From contig NC_086258.1 of the NCBI RefSeq assembly GCF_021018805.1, positions 9,947,259 to 10,011,258 on the forward strand: DNA of 64,000 nt. The letters run 5' to 3'. Of this stretch, positions 13,101 through 25,865 are shown piece by piece (position 1 is the stretch's first letter; each line of letters begins with the position of its first letter). The notes beneath the pieces were generated by a model that had not been told where the DNA came from, did not search any database, and saw nothing but the letters and a program-made list of their open reading frames with translations. Both the position numbers and the translations under genes were made by a program. The DNA is from Prinia subflava. Its lineage: Eukaryota > Chordata > Aves > Passeriformes > Cisticolidae.

Positions 13101-16100
13101 AAGAGCACTTTAAATTTCAGAAATGGCACCTTTACTGTGAAAATCTCTTAACTTTTCAAACAAACTCCGGGGGGCCTTAAACACCAGGTCCGTAAATAAG
13201 CACAGTCCGGGTGCCTGCCCCGCTCACAGGCAGCCAAACGCTTGAGTCATTTAAATGTTTTATGTGGAAGTTCACAAAAACATAGAAACCATATTCTAAT
13301 AGAAGAATTAAGGGGTGCTCCTCCATCCCACTCTAGAAGCAATATTCATCCATAACAATAACACCAGTTTACACTAAATGCTATTTTATCAGCACTGGCT
13401 ACACTTGGCAGGCTCTGCATTTTCTGCCGTAAAGGAATCCCAAGTTAAACTTCTTTCAGGTGAACAATTTTATTGAATAGTTTAATTTAAAACAAAACAA
13501 AAAACCTCCACAACCATCAAACACCAGCAGCCCCTGTCTTTCCTCCCACAAACCAGGTTTGCGTAACTTCACGGCTAAATTGCTGCCAAAACATAAACCA
13601 AGTCGATCATGAGGTTTTATAACCAGATACAAACGTGATCAGCATCTTAAAAAATGTTGTAACAGTAAAAGGGGAACGTACCTTCTACTGATTGCTTTGG
13701 AAAGGCAGAACTCCTAACAAAAACTAACATTCTAGCTAGCCTGTGCACTAGGTTTGAAATTGTTAAGCAAGTATGATTCACAACAAATCTAAAACCCATT
13801 TTCTTAATGACTTGTCTCTACCGAATTAATAGTTTCCATTTATTTTCTTAAGGAAAACACCCCAACGCTGCAGACAACAATGTGTCAATCTGGCTGCCAG
13901 AAGCAGGAAAGGCAGCGGATATAAAATTTTATTATTTCATGCCCCAAGAGCAGCCAGAAGGACTTAATGAAATCACGGCCAGATTTACAATCTGAAATGG
14001 CTATTCAGCAGACAGCTCTGCCCAGGCGGGATGTGCCCCCTGACCCCGGGGCCCTTTGATCCGGGCACAGCAGGTGGGCTGGCCCCCGGCCCATCTCCCA
14101 CCCTTCCGCCCGGGCACCCCCAGCCTCTACAGGTGATTCCCCAGCTCTTATCACAAGCAGCTGTTGCCAACTGAGTGACAAACAGCACCCGAGAAAAACC
14201 TCTCTGCTCCTGGGGAAGCCTGCTTGGTTCCGCAGGGCTCGGCCTCTGAGAGCTCACCCTCGAACATCCCCCCAGAATCCCTGATTAAAACGTGGCTCTT
14301 ATTTTCATTTTCCCAATAACTGGATGAAAGACAAGTCTATAAGTAATCTGCCATAGTTTAAAATGCCTTTTTATCAATACTCCTGAAACCACGTACAGCC
14401 ATATTGGGAATATTTGTGAGTGGCTAAACTGCATTTAGGGCTTTAAGACCCAGATTTGAGTCAATCTATAACCCTTCAATAAAATCCAATGGAAAAGCTG
14501 CACTTCCTCGGTTACAGGTAGAAAAAGCATTGATTTACCAAGTATAAATGGCTGGGAAAAGCTAATTACTGCTTCTCACCCCACTCAAAGATATAATTAA
14601 CAATTAACAGTAGCAATGGCAGATGCCAGCGGTCAATGAATTCTCAGGGTGTGTTCTGGGAAGGGGACCCACGGCAGGGTGGGGCTGAGCCCAGGCCCAC
14701 AGACCCCGGCTCAGGCTCGTTAGCTCTGACTCAGTGCACGCTAATTGGGCTGTGGTCACACTGGATCCCCAGCAGGGCACCCTCACCCCGGACAGCAGCA
14801 GGGGAAGGAGCCAAAAATGTTCCCCAAAGGGGTGGGGGGTTCTGAGGGCCCCAGCTCTGCACAGGAGACAGTATTGACCCCAGGTGAGATCAGCCACCAC
14901 GTCCCACCACGTGTCACACAACAGGAATTTCACTCAGCATTCCTTTCCTCACATGAACATTTTTACCGATACCTGGTTGAGGTAAAACAAAAATCTCTCA
15001 TACAGCTTTTATGATATACACCAGTGTCATCTTCCTTAGGAAAAAGGTTAGGAGAGCTTTCTGAAATGCAATGTGCAGTTTCACACACAAATTCTTCCTG
15101 GATAATCTTGCAAGAATTACGGTTCTGAAGTCCCAGAAAAAGTCCTTGAATAACTGGAATATTAATAAAAAATATAAGAAATGCTTTTCCAATCACTAAC
15201 TGTACCCCTAAATGCTGGGTCTGTGCCCCAAACAGAGCAGGCAAGGGTGGATGTTCTCCTGAGTGGATCCTGGCAGGCTGCAGTGGGCTGCCAGGGCTCA
15301 GAGCCCAGCACAAGCATCCCCAGCAGCCAATCTAAACCACATGTGCCCAAATTCCAGCAGGGAGCTCCCAGCTCAAGGGCATTCCCCCTCCATCAGCACC
15401 CTCACACTGATAACCTTCCCACACAAACAGTTGCAGGAACAATCGTTTTCTCTGACAAATCGTAAAAGGCAGTGCCTAAATTTGACACAGCTTCCAACAC
15501 AAAGGGTAATTTTATTTAATCTGAAGACTAAAACAGCCTACAGTGCACAGGCAGAAAATAAGATAGTGAAAGGGGTGTGTTCTTTTGATAGGGTTTCATT
15601 TTCCTATCTCATTATTTATCACTACTAAGTACTTATCTTCATCTAATATGAATTCAATTAGTTCCATAAGCATGTTCCATTATTCATGTGATAGCTCCAG
15701 CCTTGCTTATCCAACAGCTTATAAACTTTTAGCCTTCTTTGAAGTCACTTTATGGATTGCTAAATGGAAATCTTATAAAGGATGACTAACTAGGTGATGA
15801 TAGAAAAGCTGAAAAATAAGAGCACAAAACACAGCTCTGTATTTTCCACCAAGGTTTTCCCCCATAAATCAGTTGGAGCCCTCTGACCTATAACAGGAGA
15901 TTATCTTATCTCACTGGAGAACATTTCAGTCACAGCAAATTAGATTTAACAGTCAATGGATAGGCTTGATATTTTAATCGTAAGAAAAATTTGTCATCTT
16001 CCATTAAAATAACTGTTCCTTCTACAGAGCCCCTGTGGAACACGGGAAACTGCAAACTAACTTTAAGGTACAAACAGTTCAGGAAAGATCTGTGGAGCTG

Positions 16101-18274
16101 GGAGAGGCTGGATTTTGTTTAAAATCACCAACACTTCTGCTTCTTCCAGAGGCCCCATTCCAACAGTGGGACAGCAAAACCCACAGAAACAAGAGTAGAG
16201 ATAGAAAATAATTGTTTCCTATATCCCAAATCCCATCCTGCCTTCCTGCCACAGCTTTCCCTGGGCAAGGTGAGGCTGCCACTGATGCTGGCAGCACAAG
16301 GAGGACAAATGCCAGCCTGGGAGCTGCTGGGGCAGAGCCTGAGCCCAGGCCCACCTGCAGCACTGCGGGCTCCACACCAGGGCAAGGCTCCACTGCCTCA
16401 GCTGCACTGCAGCTCTGGAGTGAGCCCCTTGCCCGGTGGAATTTGATGTTATTTTTCAGTGGAAAAAGCAGCGGTAGCTGCAAGATGCAGTTCTGTCTGT
16501 ATTCAATTTATCCATAAGACAGAGCAAACAGTTTGGTTTATTTATTTCATTTATTTGATAAGGCACTTTGAATACTGTACTTTGCCAAAGCGTGTCTGTG
16601 TTCCAGAATCTCTGGCTATTCAAAAGCCAGACTGGATTTAGTACTAAACAGATTTTTTCACAAGTTACTAAAATGGATGAAAATTGGCTTCTCCAAGAAC
16701 AACTCCTTTTTTTGAGTTTTTACAGATGGAGTTTGGAAGGCCCACAGAGCCCTGCAGTCTGAAACACGGAGACAAAGGAAGAGGCAATGGATTTATGGAG
16801 CAAGGCACGAGTGAGACATCACACAAAGCAACTCCAAGGTGTAATTATTAATTTTTTTCTATATCCATTCCCAGGCCAACCACAGAGCTCGCTGTGAGCA
16901 CAAATATCTGTGAAAGCTGCCAAGTGTGTGTATGGAGATATTTTCCCATCCTCTACCAGCTCCCTTCCATCTTTAACAGATTCACAATAATCATACCAAT
17001 GGTTGCCTGAGATGGATATGGGGCAGAAAGTTTCTTGATTGACATGAAAAATACATTTCTGCCTAGGTATTCCCTCGCTCCTGCCTGTGCAGGAATCCAG
17101 GGGTGATTATGAGCAGCCCCCTGAACAGAAGCATATGATGTGCAAACAAATGTCCGTGTTGACTTTTAAACTAATTGATTATTCACAAACCCATTGTACT
17201 GCAATTCTTTACTTTAGCAGTATAAAGGGCATAAAAAATCATCTCTACCCAGAATGGTAAGGAGAAGAAAAAAGACATTGTGTACAATTAATCTATCTTT
17301 TCATGAAAAAACTGACTTCTAAAATTACCTCCCCTGCTGGAAAAGGGGGGATGTTACACAGCACATACAAACACACAGGGCATCATTATCACACACATTT
17401 GCCCTGGTGAAACAGTATTGATCAGTATTTCCAGAAATTACACATTTTTATGGGCAATGCAGGAACGATTCCCTTATGTGGTGTAAGCCCAGCTCTCTGA
17501 ACTGCTCTGTACCCTGAACACAAAGGCTCCACTTCCAAACACAGGGTCTGACCAGGGACAGAGGCCCACTGATGCCCAAGGGGGGCACAGGCAGGGCCAG
17601 CCCTCCAAGCTGCCCCAAGGAGGGGAACGGCTCCTCCTGCCCCGAGCACTCCTTGGGAAGGGGCACAGGCAGGAAGGAAGGACGAGGATTTCACAGGCAC
17701 CTGAAGTCAGTGTCTTTTGTTGTCCCCCAGATACTTTTGAGGAAAGTCATCCACTGTTTCACCAGTACTGGCAGCAAAAGCAAATGTGCTATTTCCACTT
17801 TTAGAGTTTTTCAAAAAAAGTCACATGAATTACTGGGAATTGTTTATAGGAGAAGCTTTCTGTGAGGGCTGGTGCTCTGCCAGCTTTGTGTTAACATTAA
17901 CTGCAAGTTCCTTCTTTTCAGATCTTTTGAACATTAAAAAAATTACAATCTGTCTGCAAAAGCCTAAAAGAGAACTGTAACTGTCAACATTGTGGTTTAA
18001 TACCGACTTTGCCTTTGTGCCTGAGCCCAAGCAAGGCACTGAAGTGATGGAATGAGGGGTGGGAGGGGAGCACGACGTGGGCTGTGGACGGGAGGTGTGC
18101 CCCAGGAGCTCCTGAAGATCCAACGCTGTCATGTGTGCTCACTCAATCCCCCAGCACGCCCAAATTAACAGGATTATTGCGTTTTTAAGCATATGAATGA
18201 ATGTGTGATTGCTTGCGGGATCTGGCTCTAAATCATAACGCTATATATAGTTTCAGAAATGATGAGAGACTTAC
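10191..18274 (-). other. DENND1A: DENND1A intron between window exons 8 and 9
   Basis: An 8.1-kb intron with GTAAGT donor and GTATAG acceptor. Mostly AT-rich single-copy-looking DNA with GC-richer patches near 14000-14260 and 14640-14860. I saw no tandem array, recognisable transposon or coding exon in it. Confidence 0.88.
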
Positions 18275-18320
18275 CTCCATCAAACTTAAGTGTATTCCAA
18301 TGAGGTAGGGCATGGGGGCA
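18275..18320 (-). CDS. DENND1A: DENND1A internal exon (window exon 8), cDENN
   Basis: At 46 bp this is the smallest exon seen. It is bounded by a CCACAG acceptor and GTAAGT donor. Its first base completes the split cysteine (TG+T) and the rest encodes APMPYLIGIHLSLME. IHLSLME is the DENND1A form (DENND1B has IHSSLIE). It opens in phase 2 and ends in phase 0, joining exactly to the neighbouring exons. Confidence 0.94.
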
Positions 18321-20739
18321 CTGTGGAGAGGAAAAGAAACACGGCTTTACACCCTCGTAGCACTGAATAACACACAATTTACAAAATCAGCCACAGGAAA
18401 ACACTGGGACACTGCATTAGATTTTGCTAAAAAATGATACATACATACAAACAAATCACATGTGAACAAAGTGTTTGAAACCATATTTGAAAGACATTTT
18501 TTAGTATGCCATAGCCCCCCTCTCCTGTAAGGCTTCTCTTTTTCTTGACATCAGAATTTCTAAGTTTAGGCAGGTACCTAAGGACAGCCATTTAAACATA
18601 TCCGGATCTAAGACTGGGGTCTTTTGTTAGAAAACCAAACAAAATGTGTTGTTGCATTTTTAAAAAGATACCCAGACTTTGCCAAGAGTATTCTTTCAAA
18701 TACTGGACCCTCTTGTAGTGTCAAGTGGTTAAGTTAATGTATACACACCACCCAGTACTACAAGTTTTGAATTATTTGAATGAGTCCAAACACATTTTTA
18801 AGCAATTTACATCTACTTATAAACCTTGACATCTTTTCATTTGTAAAAGAAAACACAAAAACCACTTTTGAAGATCCTGATAAACTCCAGAGCTCCTGGG
18901 ACATTGGTTGATATCAATATTCCCCTCAGGACACAAAACTGAGACAGCCCAGAGGCTCTTAGGCCGGGTTTAAGGGGAGACTGATCTGCGTGTCCCCTCC
19001 CTGGTGTGAGCAGAGCCCGGGGGGAGCTGCTGCCTCTCCCTGTCCAGGATTTCCACTGCTGAGTGCTCGCAGCCTCCCCCTCGAGCAGAGCCATCAGCGA
19101 GGCTGCCAGAGCTGCTAATTGCAAATATGGCACATCCTGCCTGCGAAACGCAGCGCACACAGACAGACACAACTTCTAAAATAGAGCCTCAGCTCGCTTT
19201 GGATGCAGAAGCTCAAAGAGCTCATTTTCAATTTCAGATGAAAAAATGAGAGAAATGTCACTGTGCTGCCTTGGATTAAAATATCTCCCATATTGCTGCT
19301 CTAAGCTGGTGCCTACTGCTCAGTAAGAGCAGTACAGTGCTGAAAAAGCTCCTGAGACACCAGGCCAGCAAAAATCCCTGCTTCTCCTTCTCCTAAGAAA
19401 TACCTTAGAAAATATATTTACTGATAAGCATATTAATATTTATGTTGTTTATTAATACACCCCCTCAAACTGCCACTCTGTGGGATGCTCTACCGAGGTG
19501 GAAAGAGCCCCTGCAGTAAACATTCCATGTGAAACCATTTCTTTTCATTTCTGAGACATTAAACACATACAGCTTGCAGAACCCCTTTCCAGTTCCCTGG
19601 CAGAACACTGCAGCACCTTGTCCTGCATCGCTGCAACGATGCACCCCCAGAGCCCCTGGGGAGGGAGCCCAGGGGGCTGCTGCAGCACAGGATTCTCCAG
19701 AATGTTCTGCTTGCTGGGAATCCCACAGGAACACCCGGCCAAGGCCTGGGACAAGCTCTGAGCGCTCCCAGGACGCTCACCCACACTCAGCTTTGTCACC
19801 CACACGTCTGGTTTGTGACAAATGCCACCTCTTCAGCCCAGGAGCACGAGATCGGGCAGGGATTCTGTACTGAGGGTGAAGCTCGGCTGCGGCTCCACCG
19901 CCACCAATGTGGTTCCAATTAAGCCCCTCCAGCTCCAGCCCCAGCGGCCAGGGCCGGACCTGGGCAGGAAGTGTCAGCCTGCAAATGTCTCATCCAGGGG
20001 AACCCTGGCTAAGGGAATGAAAGGAAGCAGGAAGAGTGCAGCGTTCCTGAAGGCCAGCCACTTATTAACATCTCCAAACGCAGGAGGGAAAAATATGGCT
20101 CGAGATACATGGATCAGCTTTGGATGCAAATCTCGTCTTTTCAAACTCGAAGTGACAAACATTACACGTAACACAATACATAAAATAATTACAGGGACCG
20201 TGTAAATAACGTCAATAAAATGTAACTCTGGTAAAGAGCATAAGTATTTCCTATAAAATCTACCAGAGAGATTCCATCCTTCCATCATCACTCATCAATA
20301 TGCCTGAATAGGAAACACACCTAGAAGTAAATGCCCAAAGTTCATGTCAGGCTTCATAAATTGCTTTTATCACCATTTCTCTTGACCATGAGTTAATCAC
20401 AGGCCATTATTTCAGTAAACCTTTAGCATCCTGTGCATGCAGTGTGGTGTGTCGCCCCTTCCCCACCCAGGGCACACTGAAACCGTCCCTCTTCACTGTG
20501 ATCCAGGTCCTGAGATGTGGAACACTCCAGCACATTTTAATATTTTATCAGGGTAGATTTGTACTTGCAAGACTTCCAAGTGAAGTTCAGCAAGACACAT
20601 CCCTTGCATAAAGGGCAGAAACACTCGGCACAACCTTTAATCCTTCTGGGAGCCCTGGCAGATTAAAGACTGCCCTTCAGAGCAGGCCTTCCCCACTGCT
20701 TGACACTTCATCAGTCCTGGGGCTTCTTACAGCCACAAC

Positions 20740-21180
20740 TACTAATTACTCAAAGTTGTTTGCTGGCAGCCAATAGCCATTAAGTGCAAAATTAAGAAGT
20801 ATCAGTTTCTACCACATGTATTTACTGCTCAAACAAAGTGCCTGCGTGAGCCTTTTGGAACAAAGAGAGGGGTCATTACTCCTCTTGTGCTATGCTGGCT
20901 CCCAAGGCAATCAGCCTTATTTATAATCAAATGAGTTATATAGGTAAATATCAAATCATTAAAGTAGCAATGCGTAAGCATGAATATGGATTTTGGGGGC
21001 ATAATGGCTATATATTACCCATTTATTACAGTCGCATTTTTACAATTTCTTTAATTCGTTTTCTGAGGCAAACTAGAGACCTCTTAATTATGCTCCCAAG
21101 AGGTGGGCAACTACTAATTGGAAGAGAAGCAGGTGAAATAGAGGGACATTTCTTCTTAAGTGAAAAAAGCCCAGCCTTAA
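20740..21180. promoter_or_regulatory. Candidate conserved non-coding element
   Basis: Non-repetitive AT-rich stretch with two SOX/TCF-type AACAAAG sites (20832-20838, 20859-20865), homeodomain cores TTAATTA (21084-21090) and TAATTG (21115-21120), and long runs without indel-prone simple sequence. A 166-codon plus-strand open frame (20892-21392) crosses much of it but shows no domain. Conservation itself is not visible from one sequence. Confidence 0.35.
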
Positions 21181-23727
21181 AAAAGACTGCAATTCACCAA
21201 GAAAGTAATGTAAAACCAAGGATCTCCAAAAGGTTCCTATTTGCAGCTACACAGGGATTTCAGCGTTTGCTCATTGTTCCAGGAAAATGGATGAGAGCAC
21301 ATTCACCACATTCCTGTCTTGCTCTGCAAGCACTGACTGGACGGGTGCCTGTCTCCCACCGCTGGCACTGCCCTCTCTGGGCAGTCTCCTGATTCCTCTT
21401 CAGATTCCTCACTGAACTGCAACAGAACTCCACCCGAAATTTATCGGGGTAACAAATGACAAACCCGACTGCATAAACTGGAGCAATGCAGAGAATGCAC
21501 AGCTCTGACAGCAGGAGAGCAGCTACAAGAGGCTTTAGTGCGTGCCCAGGCGTGCCAGGCTCAAGGGCAGTGCCCACCGAGGGCACCCCGGGCAGGATCT
21601 TTGTTTCCTCTCCAGCCCTGCCTCCACCTACTCGAGGAGCACATTGACTCAAGATTTAGAAAAATTGACATGCAGATTTAGAAAACAGGAGAAGGAGGGT
21701 TAAAAAACCTCCAGGAGAAGGGGCAAACTGCCCCAACAAGAGCGTTTGTTCAGCAGCCGTGCCAGGGTGCTCTCAGAGTTTATTCATGTTGGCTGCTGAG
21801 CTGTCTGGCTGATAGAAAAAACTGATTTAATCACCCTACAAAACGGTGACAAAGCTCTGGGCTCAGCACACGCTCAGCTGTGTCCCAGCTCAGCAAAGCC
21901 AGGCTTTTCTAAGGGCTCGTTTGAGACACATACACTGAGAGCAAGAAGGAAGCAAACAGACAGAGTGGGAGTGGTTTCATGGCACACAGAAAACAAAGTG
22001 GAAAAGTAGTGAGGAAAACTGATGCACTGCTTCCTTCACATCACCAAATGTCTAAATTCCCAATAAAATAGATGGACAAGATCTGGCCAAATTCTAACAG
22101 TGTATGTGCCTGACTCTCGAGGCTTGGTGGCAGCATCTCACTAACCAGGACTGGTGGCACCTGCTGGCTCTAAACAAACAAAACCCAGCCAAGCACCCAA
22201 AGCAGGCAGCAGCAGTGCAGCTGCGCTTCTGTGCTTCCTCTGGTGCTCTGCATCCACAGGAACGAGCAATGGTGCACTAAGGGGGGGAATCCAGTGACAC
22301 TGTTTTAGTCCTCTGCACCCAGAATGTTTCCCTGGGCTGAAAATACATTGAAGAGCAGTGCCTAACTAAAAAATAAAAATAAAGGGTAGCGCTCTTCCCC
22401 TGGCTTCCCCTCCTGCCCCTTTGTCCTCAGTGACCCACACGGCAGGATGAGATGAGTGGAGTCATTCCAGGTGCAGGGAGGATCCACAGCAGCCCTGAGT
22501 CAGCGTCCCCACTACAGAGCAGGGGCATCAAGAACAAACATTTGGGAGACACAAGTCGGAATTTTCAGCTCTGAGGGAAGGTACGTCAATGAGAAATGCA
22601 GGGGAACAGAAATATTAAGTTTAAGAAAACCCTTTCAAAAGGGAAATGGGAAGCAAAAGGCAAATAATCACAGGTGGAATATACTTTTTTCAAAAAACTT
22701 CCAAAGATCTCGAGTGACACAGTCTGTCCATCCTTCTATGAGTTTCAAAAGAGCAGAAGATTCAAAACATCACAGCACAGTCAGTAAATGAGCACAGCCA
22801 GCTGAATGAACAAGATATTCTGTATTCATAAGAACTGAAGAATTCTCATTGCTTCAAGTTTTGTTCCCATTTCACCTCTCTAAAATTCTTATGTCATATT
22901 TGCAAAAGAAAAACCAGGCAATAATTAAAATTAAATGGGACCCTTCTGTTTTAAATAATCTCAGGTCATTTCCCTTTAGAGGCAGACACCAGGAAGCAGA
23001 AATACTGCCTCAAAGCAGGGAGCTGATTGCTCAGTCCTCCCAGGCAAAAATGACATCTCCAAGTTCACATGGTTACAAAATAGATGGTGGACTCTATTTT
23101 GGGAAATATTTTATGGCACATAATTTGTTGCTAAATTGACTTACTCAAACAATGACAGAGTGTGTAGCTACTTCTCCAATTAAAGTTCCTGGCTGGGTAA
23201 GGAAATTGTTGTTGCATTTGTGAGCTGCCTAACAGTTGTACATTTTGCAATCATTCTTAGCACACACGGCCACGGCAGAATCCCCTCAGTGATGCTCAGT
23301 GGCTCCTGCCTTTCCCTCCTGCCCAGGCTTTGCTTTCTCGCCCTCTGGGCGGGGCCCTGTCCCTGCCTTTGTCACAAGTCCGTGAATAACTGATCTGCAA
23401 AGGCAAAGCCTGTGCTGAGGCCTGGAGCAGCAGGTACTGGGGGGAGCTGGGGCAGCCTCTCCAAGTGTTAATTACACGTGAGAAGCCCATTATCCAGGGA
23501 AAGGCACCTGCTGGCACTGCAAATGACTGGGCCCTGCCCTTCCTGCGCAGGGAGCCAGGGGAGGCTCATTGCCACAGCAGAGAACTCCTCAGATTCCGCT
23601 CTTGTTCCCCACACAGGCACACACAACATTAAATCAGCTGCACAGGAGCAAACTTCCTTCAATTCTCTTCCCTGCCCTTCACTCACTGCTGTTATCCAGC
23701 AGGAGAGGCCTTCAGACTGGCTCTGAG

Positions 23728-24049
23728 GCAGTGCTCAGGGGCAGTGGGGCAATGCCCAGGGCAGTGGGGCAGTGCCCAGGGCAGTGGCTGTGGGGCTCTG
23801 GGACAGTGCCCAGGGCAGTGGAGCAGTGCCCAGGGGCTCTGGGGCAGTGCCCGGGGCAGTGGGGCAGTGCCCAGGGGCTCTGGGGCAGTGCCCAGGGCTG
23901 TGGGGCAGTGCCCAGGGCAGTGGGGCAATGCCCAGGGCAGTGGGGCAGTGCCCAGGGCAGTGGGGCAGTGCCCAGGGCAGTGGCTGTGGGGCTCTGGGGC
24001 AGTGCCCGGGGCAGTGGGGCAGTGCCCGGGGCAGTGGGGCAGTGCCCAG
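23728..24049. repeat. 20/21-bp G-rich minisatellite next to exon 7 donor
   Basis: About 15 tandem units built on GGGGCAGTGCCCAGGGCAGT, with a GGCTCT or GGCTGT variant end. Each unit contains GGGCA...TGCCC self-complementarity. The array ends about 35 bp from the exon 7 splice donor at 24083. The DENND1A RNA would carry the C-rich strand. Confidence 0.94.
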
Positions 24050-24083
24050 CACACACAGGACATGCACACAGACAGGGCCTTAC

Positions 24084-24184
24084 CAGCAGTAGTCCAGGAG
24101 ATGCGGGGGCAGGACAGGAATGTAAACGTGCTGCCAGAACATCGGGTAGAGCATGGCTGCAGAGCCATGGATGCAGGCAGTTAA
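24084..24184 (-). CDS. DENND1A: DENND1A internal exon (window exon 7), cDENN core
   Basis: Exon of 101 bp, phase 0 in and phase 2 out, with a TTTCAG acceptor and GTAAGG donor. It encodes [20 protein letters not shown] then [13 protein letters not shown] plus TG of a split cysteine. This is one of the most conserved segments of the DENN fold. The only difference from the human sequence I recall is phenylalanine for tyrosine in the PM-Y-WQH motif. A G-rich 20/21-bp minisatellite begins about 35 bp into the following intron, unusually close to the splice donor. Confidence 0.96.
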
Positions 24185-24278
24185 CTGAAACAGAGAAACC
24201 ACAGCGTAAATGAGACAAACCCTGAGCTTCAAATGGAGTAAGAAAGTAAAGAATCAGTTCTGCTTTCCATCAATGCTC

Positions 24279-24317
24279 TTACAAAACCAAGTGTCCTTAA
24301 CAAAAAACCAAACAAAA
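24279..24317. repeat. 39-bp dispersed direct repeat, copy A
   Basis: Starts TTACAAAACCAAGTGTCCTT and ends in AACAAAAAACCAAACAAAA. It matches 26905-26943 at 38 of 39 positions, with unrelated flanks. Lies 95 bp upstream (in gene orientation) of the exon 7 acceptor. Confidence 0.9.
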
Positions 24318-25719
24318 GTGGCACGGGAAGCTCTGCTCCACAATTGCAGCATCCGTGTCACAGTGGGTTTCTTTGCTTCGTGCTAAAACTCCAAAAATCA
24401 CAGAAAAATCAAGCAAAGAAACCCACCCCAGCATGATGGAGCCAGACAGAAACAGCTCTGCAATGCCCAAGTTTAAGTCACTTCAGGGCTACATGTAAGA
24501 CAACTTATAATGAGAGCCAGCCCACGCCCAGCCAGGAAACACCTTGGGGTGGCCGGGCTGTGAGTTCTGAAGGAAAAGAGAATTCTGGATGCAAGGAGAG
24601 CTCTGGTTCCATTTCTGCAGCAGCACGCTCCCACCAGCAGGTGAGCTTCTGCCAGGCACAGGAGATTTATCACTTTGGTTCATACCTGGCTTCTCTTGAG
24701 TTTGATCACAGAATATGTAATGAAATCTAACAGGAATAACTGTTCTAACATTTTGAGAAATTGTCTGCATGTAGAGAAGAAGAACAAAATCCAAGCAAAC
24801 AGCTATAATTTCTCCATAGGTTCCGTACACATGGTTTATAAAACAGCTAACAAACACAGCTTTGTTCAGTTACCTCTAAATCTTATTCAGCTTAAGGATA
24901 TTTAAAATCAAAATTTGAATTTGAGATCATGTATTGTAGCACAGAATTCATTCCACCATAAAAGACCTTCTCCTCAGGGTGGTTTAATTTCTCTCTCCTA
25001 CCTGGTATTAAATCCTAGCCCTGAGTCTCAAGTGTGTCTCCCAACGCTAACAGACGTGAACTGCAAGCAGGTGCCTCCCACTTTTGTGCTAGAAAGCCAA
25101 AAGCTGCAAACAAAGGCAGCAGCCCCTGAGCAGCCCCCCGGGCTGGCTGCACTCAGGGAACGGGGTTTGGGTCCTTTCCAGGGACAAGGTCTTGGCAGTG
25201 CCAAGCGCAGGCTGAGAGCAGAGAATGTTCCTGGGCACCGCTGGCGCGGGCCCAGCGCTCAGACCTGCCTGCCACTGTCACTGCAATCTGCCAGCAGTTT
25301 AGAGAGAAACCCGTAAGCTACCAACACACAGGATGAATACCCCCCCTCCCAAGAACCAGACGTGCTTTTATCTTGGACACAGGCAAAAGGAAGAGAAATA
25401 GCAGAAAGAGAGGAAAAAAACCCAGCCCCACTTGTGAACTGGCTCATTAAGGAAGGCACAGTGACAGGTAAGTAATTCCTCTTCCCAGGCTCTGTCACAA
25501 AGGAAGAGATTAAACCAACCAACCACACAACCTCTGAAATGCTTTGGGCAGCCCTTCTCTTCTTCCCTCCTCTCTGATCATTTACTGTTCTTTTCATACC
25601 ATAGTTTGCTGAAATAAACACCTCTCCTTCATTTTATTCCATTACCAGACCTGGATGGAATTTTTCTTATTTTAGTAGTGAGGACCAGAACATGTGGCAG
25701 ATAGAGAAGTTAAGATTTT

Positions 25720-25865
25720 ACAAGTTTTCTACGGTATTAAACTTTATAATACTTCAATGCTTTCAGTTAAATGTGCGATTGATTGTAAACATTATTAATA
25801 ATTGTTATTAGGTGCCAGAGGCTATTATAATTCTCCTTTCACAGTGATACTGTAATAGTTATTCT
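25720..25865. promoter_or_regulatory. Candidate enhancer-like element with forkhead motif
   Basis: Contains a tandem GATTGATT, a perfect forkhead motif TGTAAACA (25784-25791), and TTAATAATTG within about 50 bp of non-repetitive AT-rich DNA. Confidence 0.3.

Larger units (their letters stand above)
18321..24083 (-). other. DENND1A: DENND1A intron between window exons 7 and 8
   Basis: A 5.8-kb intron. Its donor-proximal end (the high-coordinate side) carries a G-rich minisatellite at 23728-24049. A homeodomain- and SOX-motif-rich stretch lies at about 20740-21180. The rest shows nothing I can name. Confidence 0.88.

Noticed and set aside
23569..24218. Open frames of 110-214 codons on both strands
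   Set aside because: Minisatellite translation, overlapping the real exon 7 in other frames.
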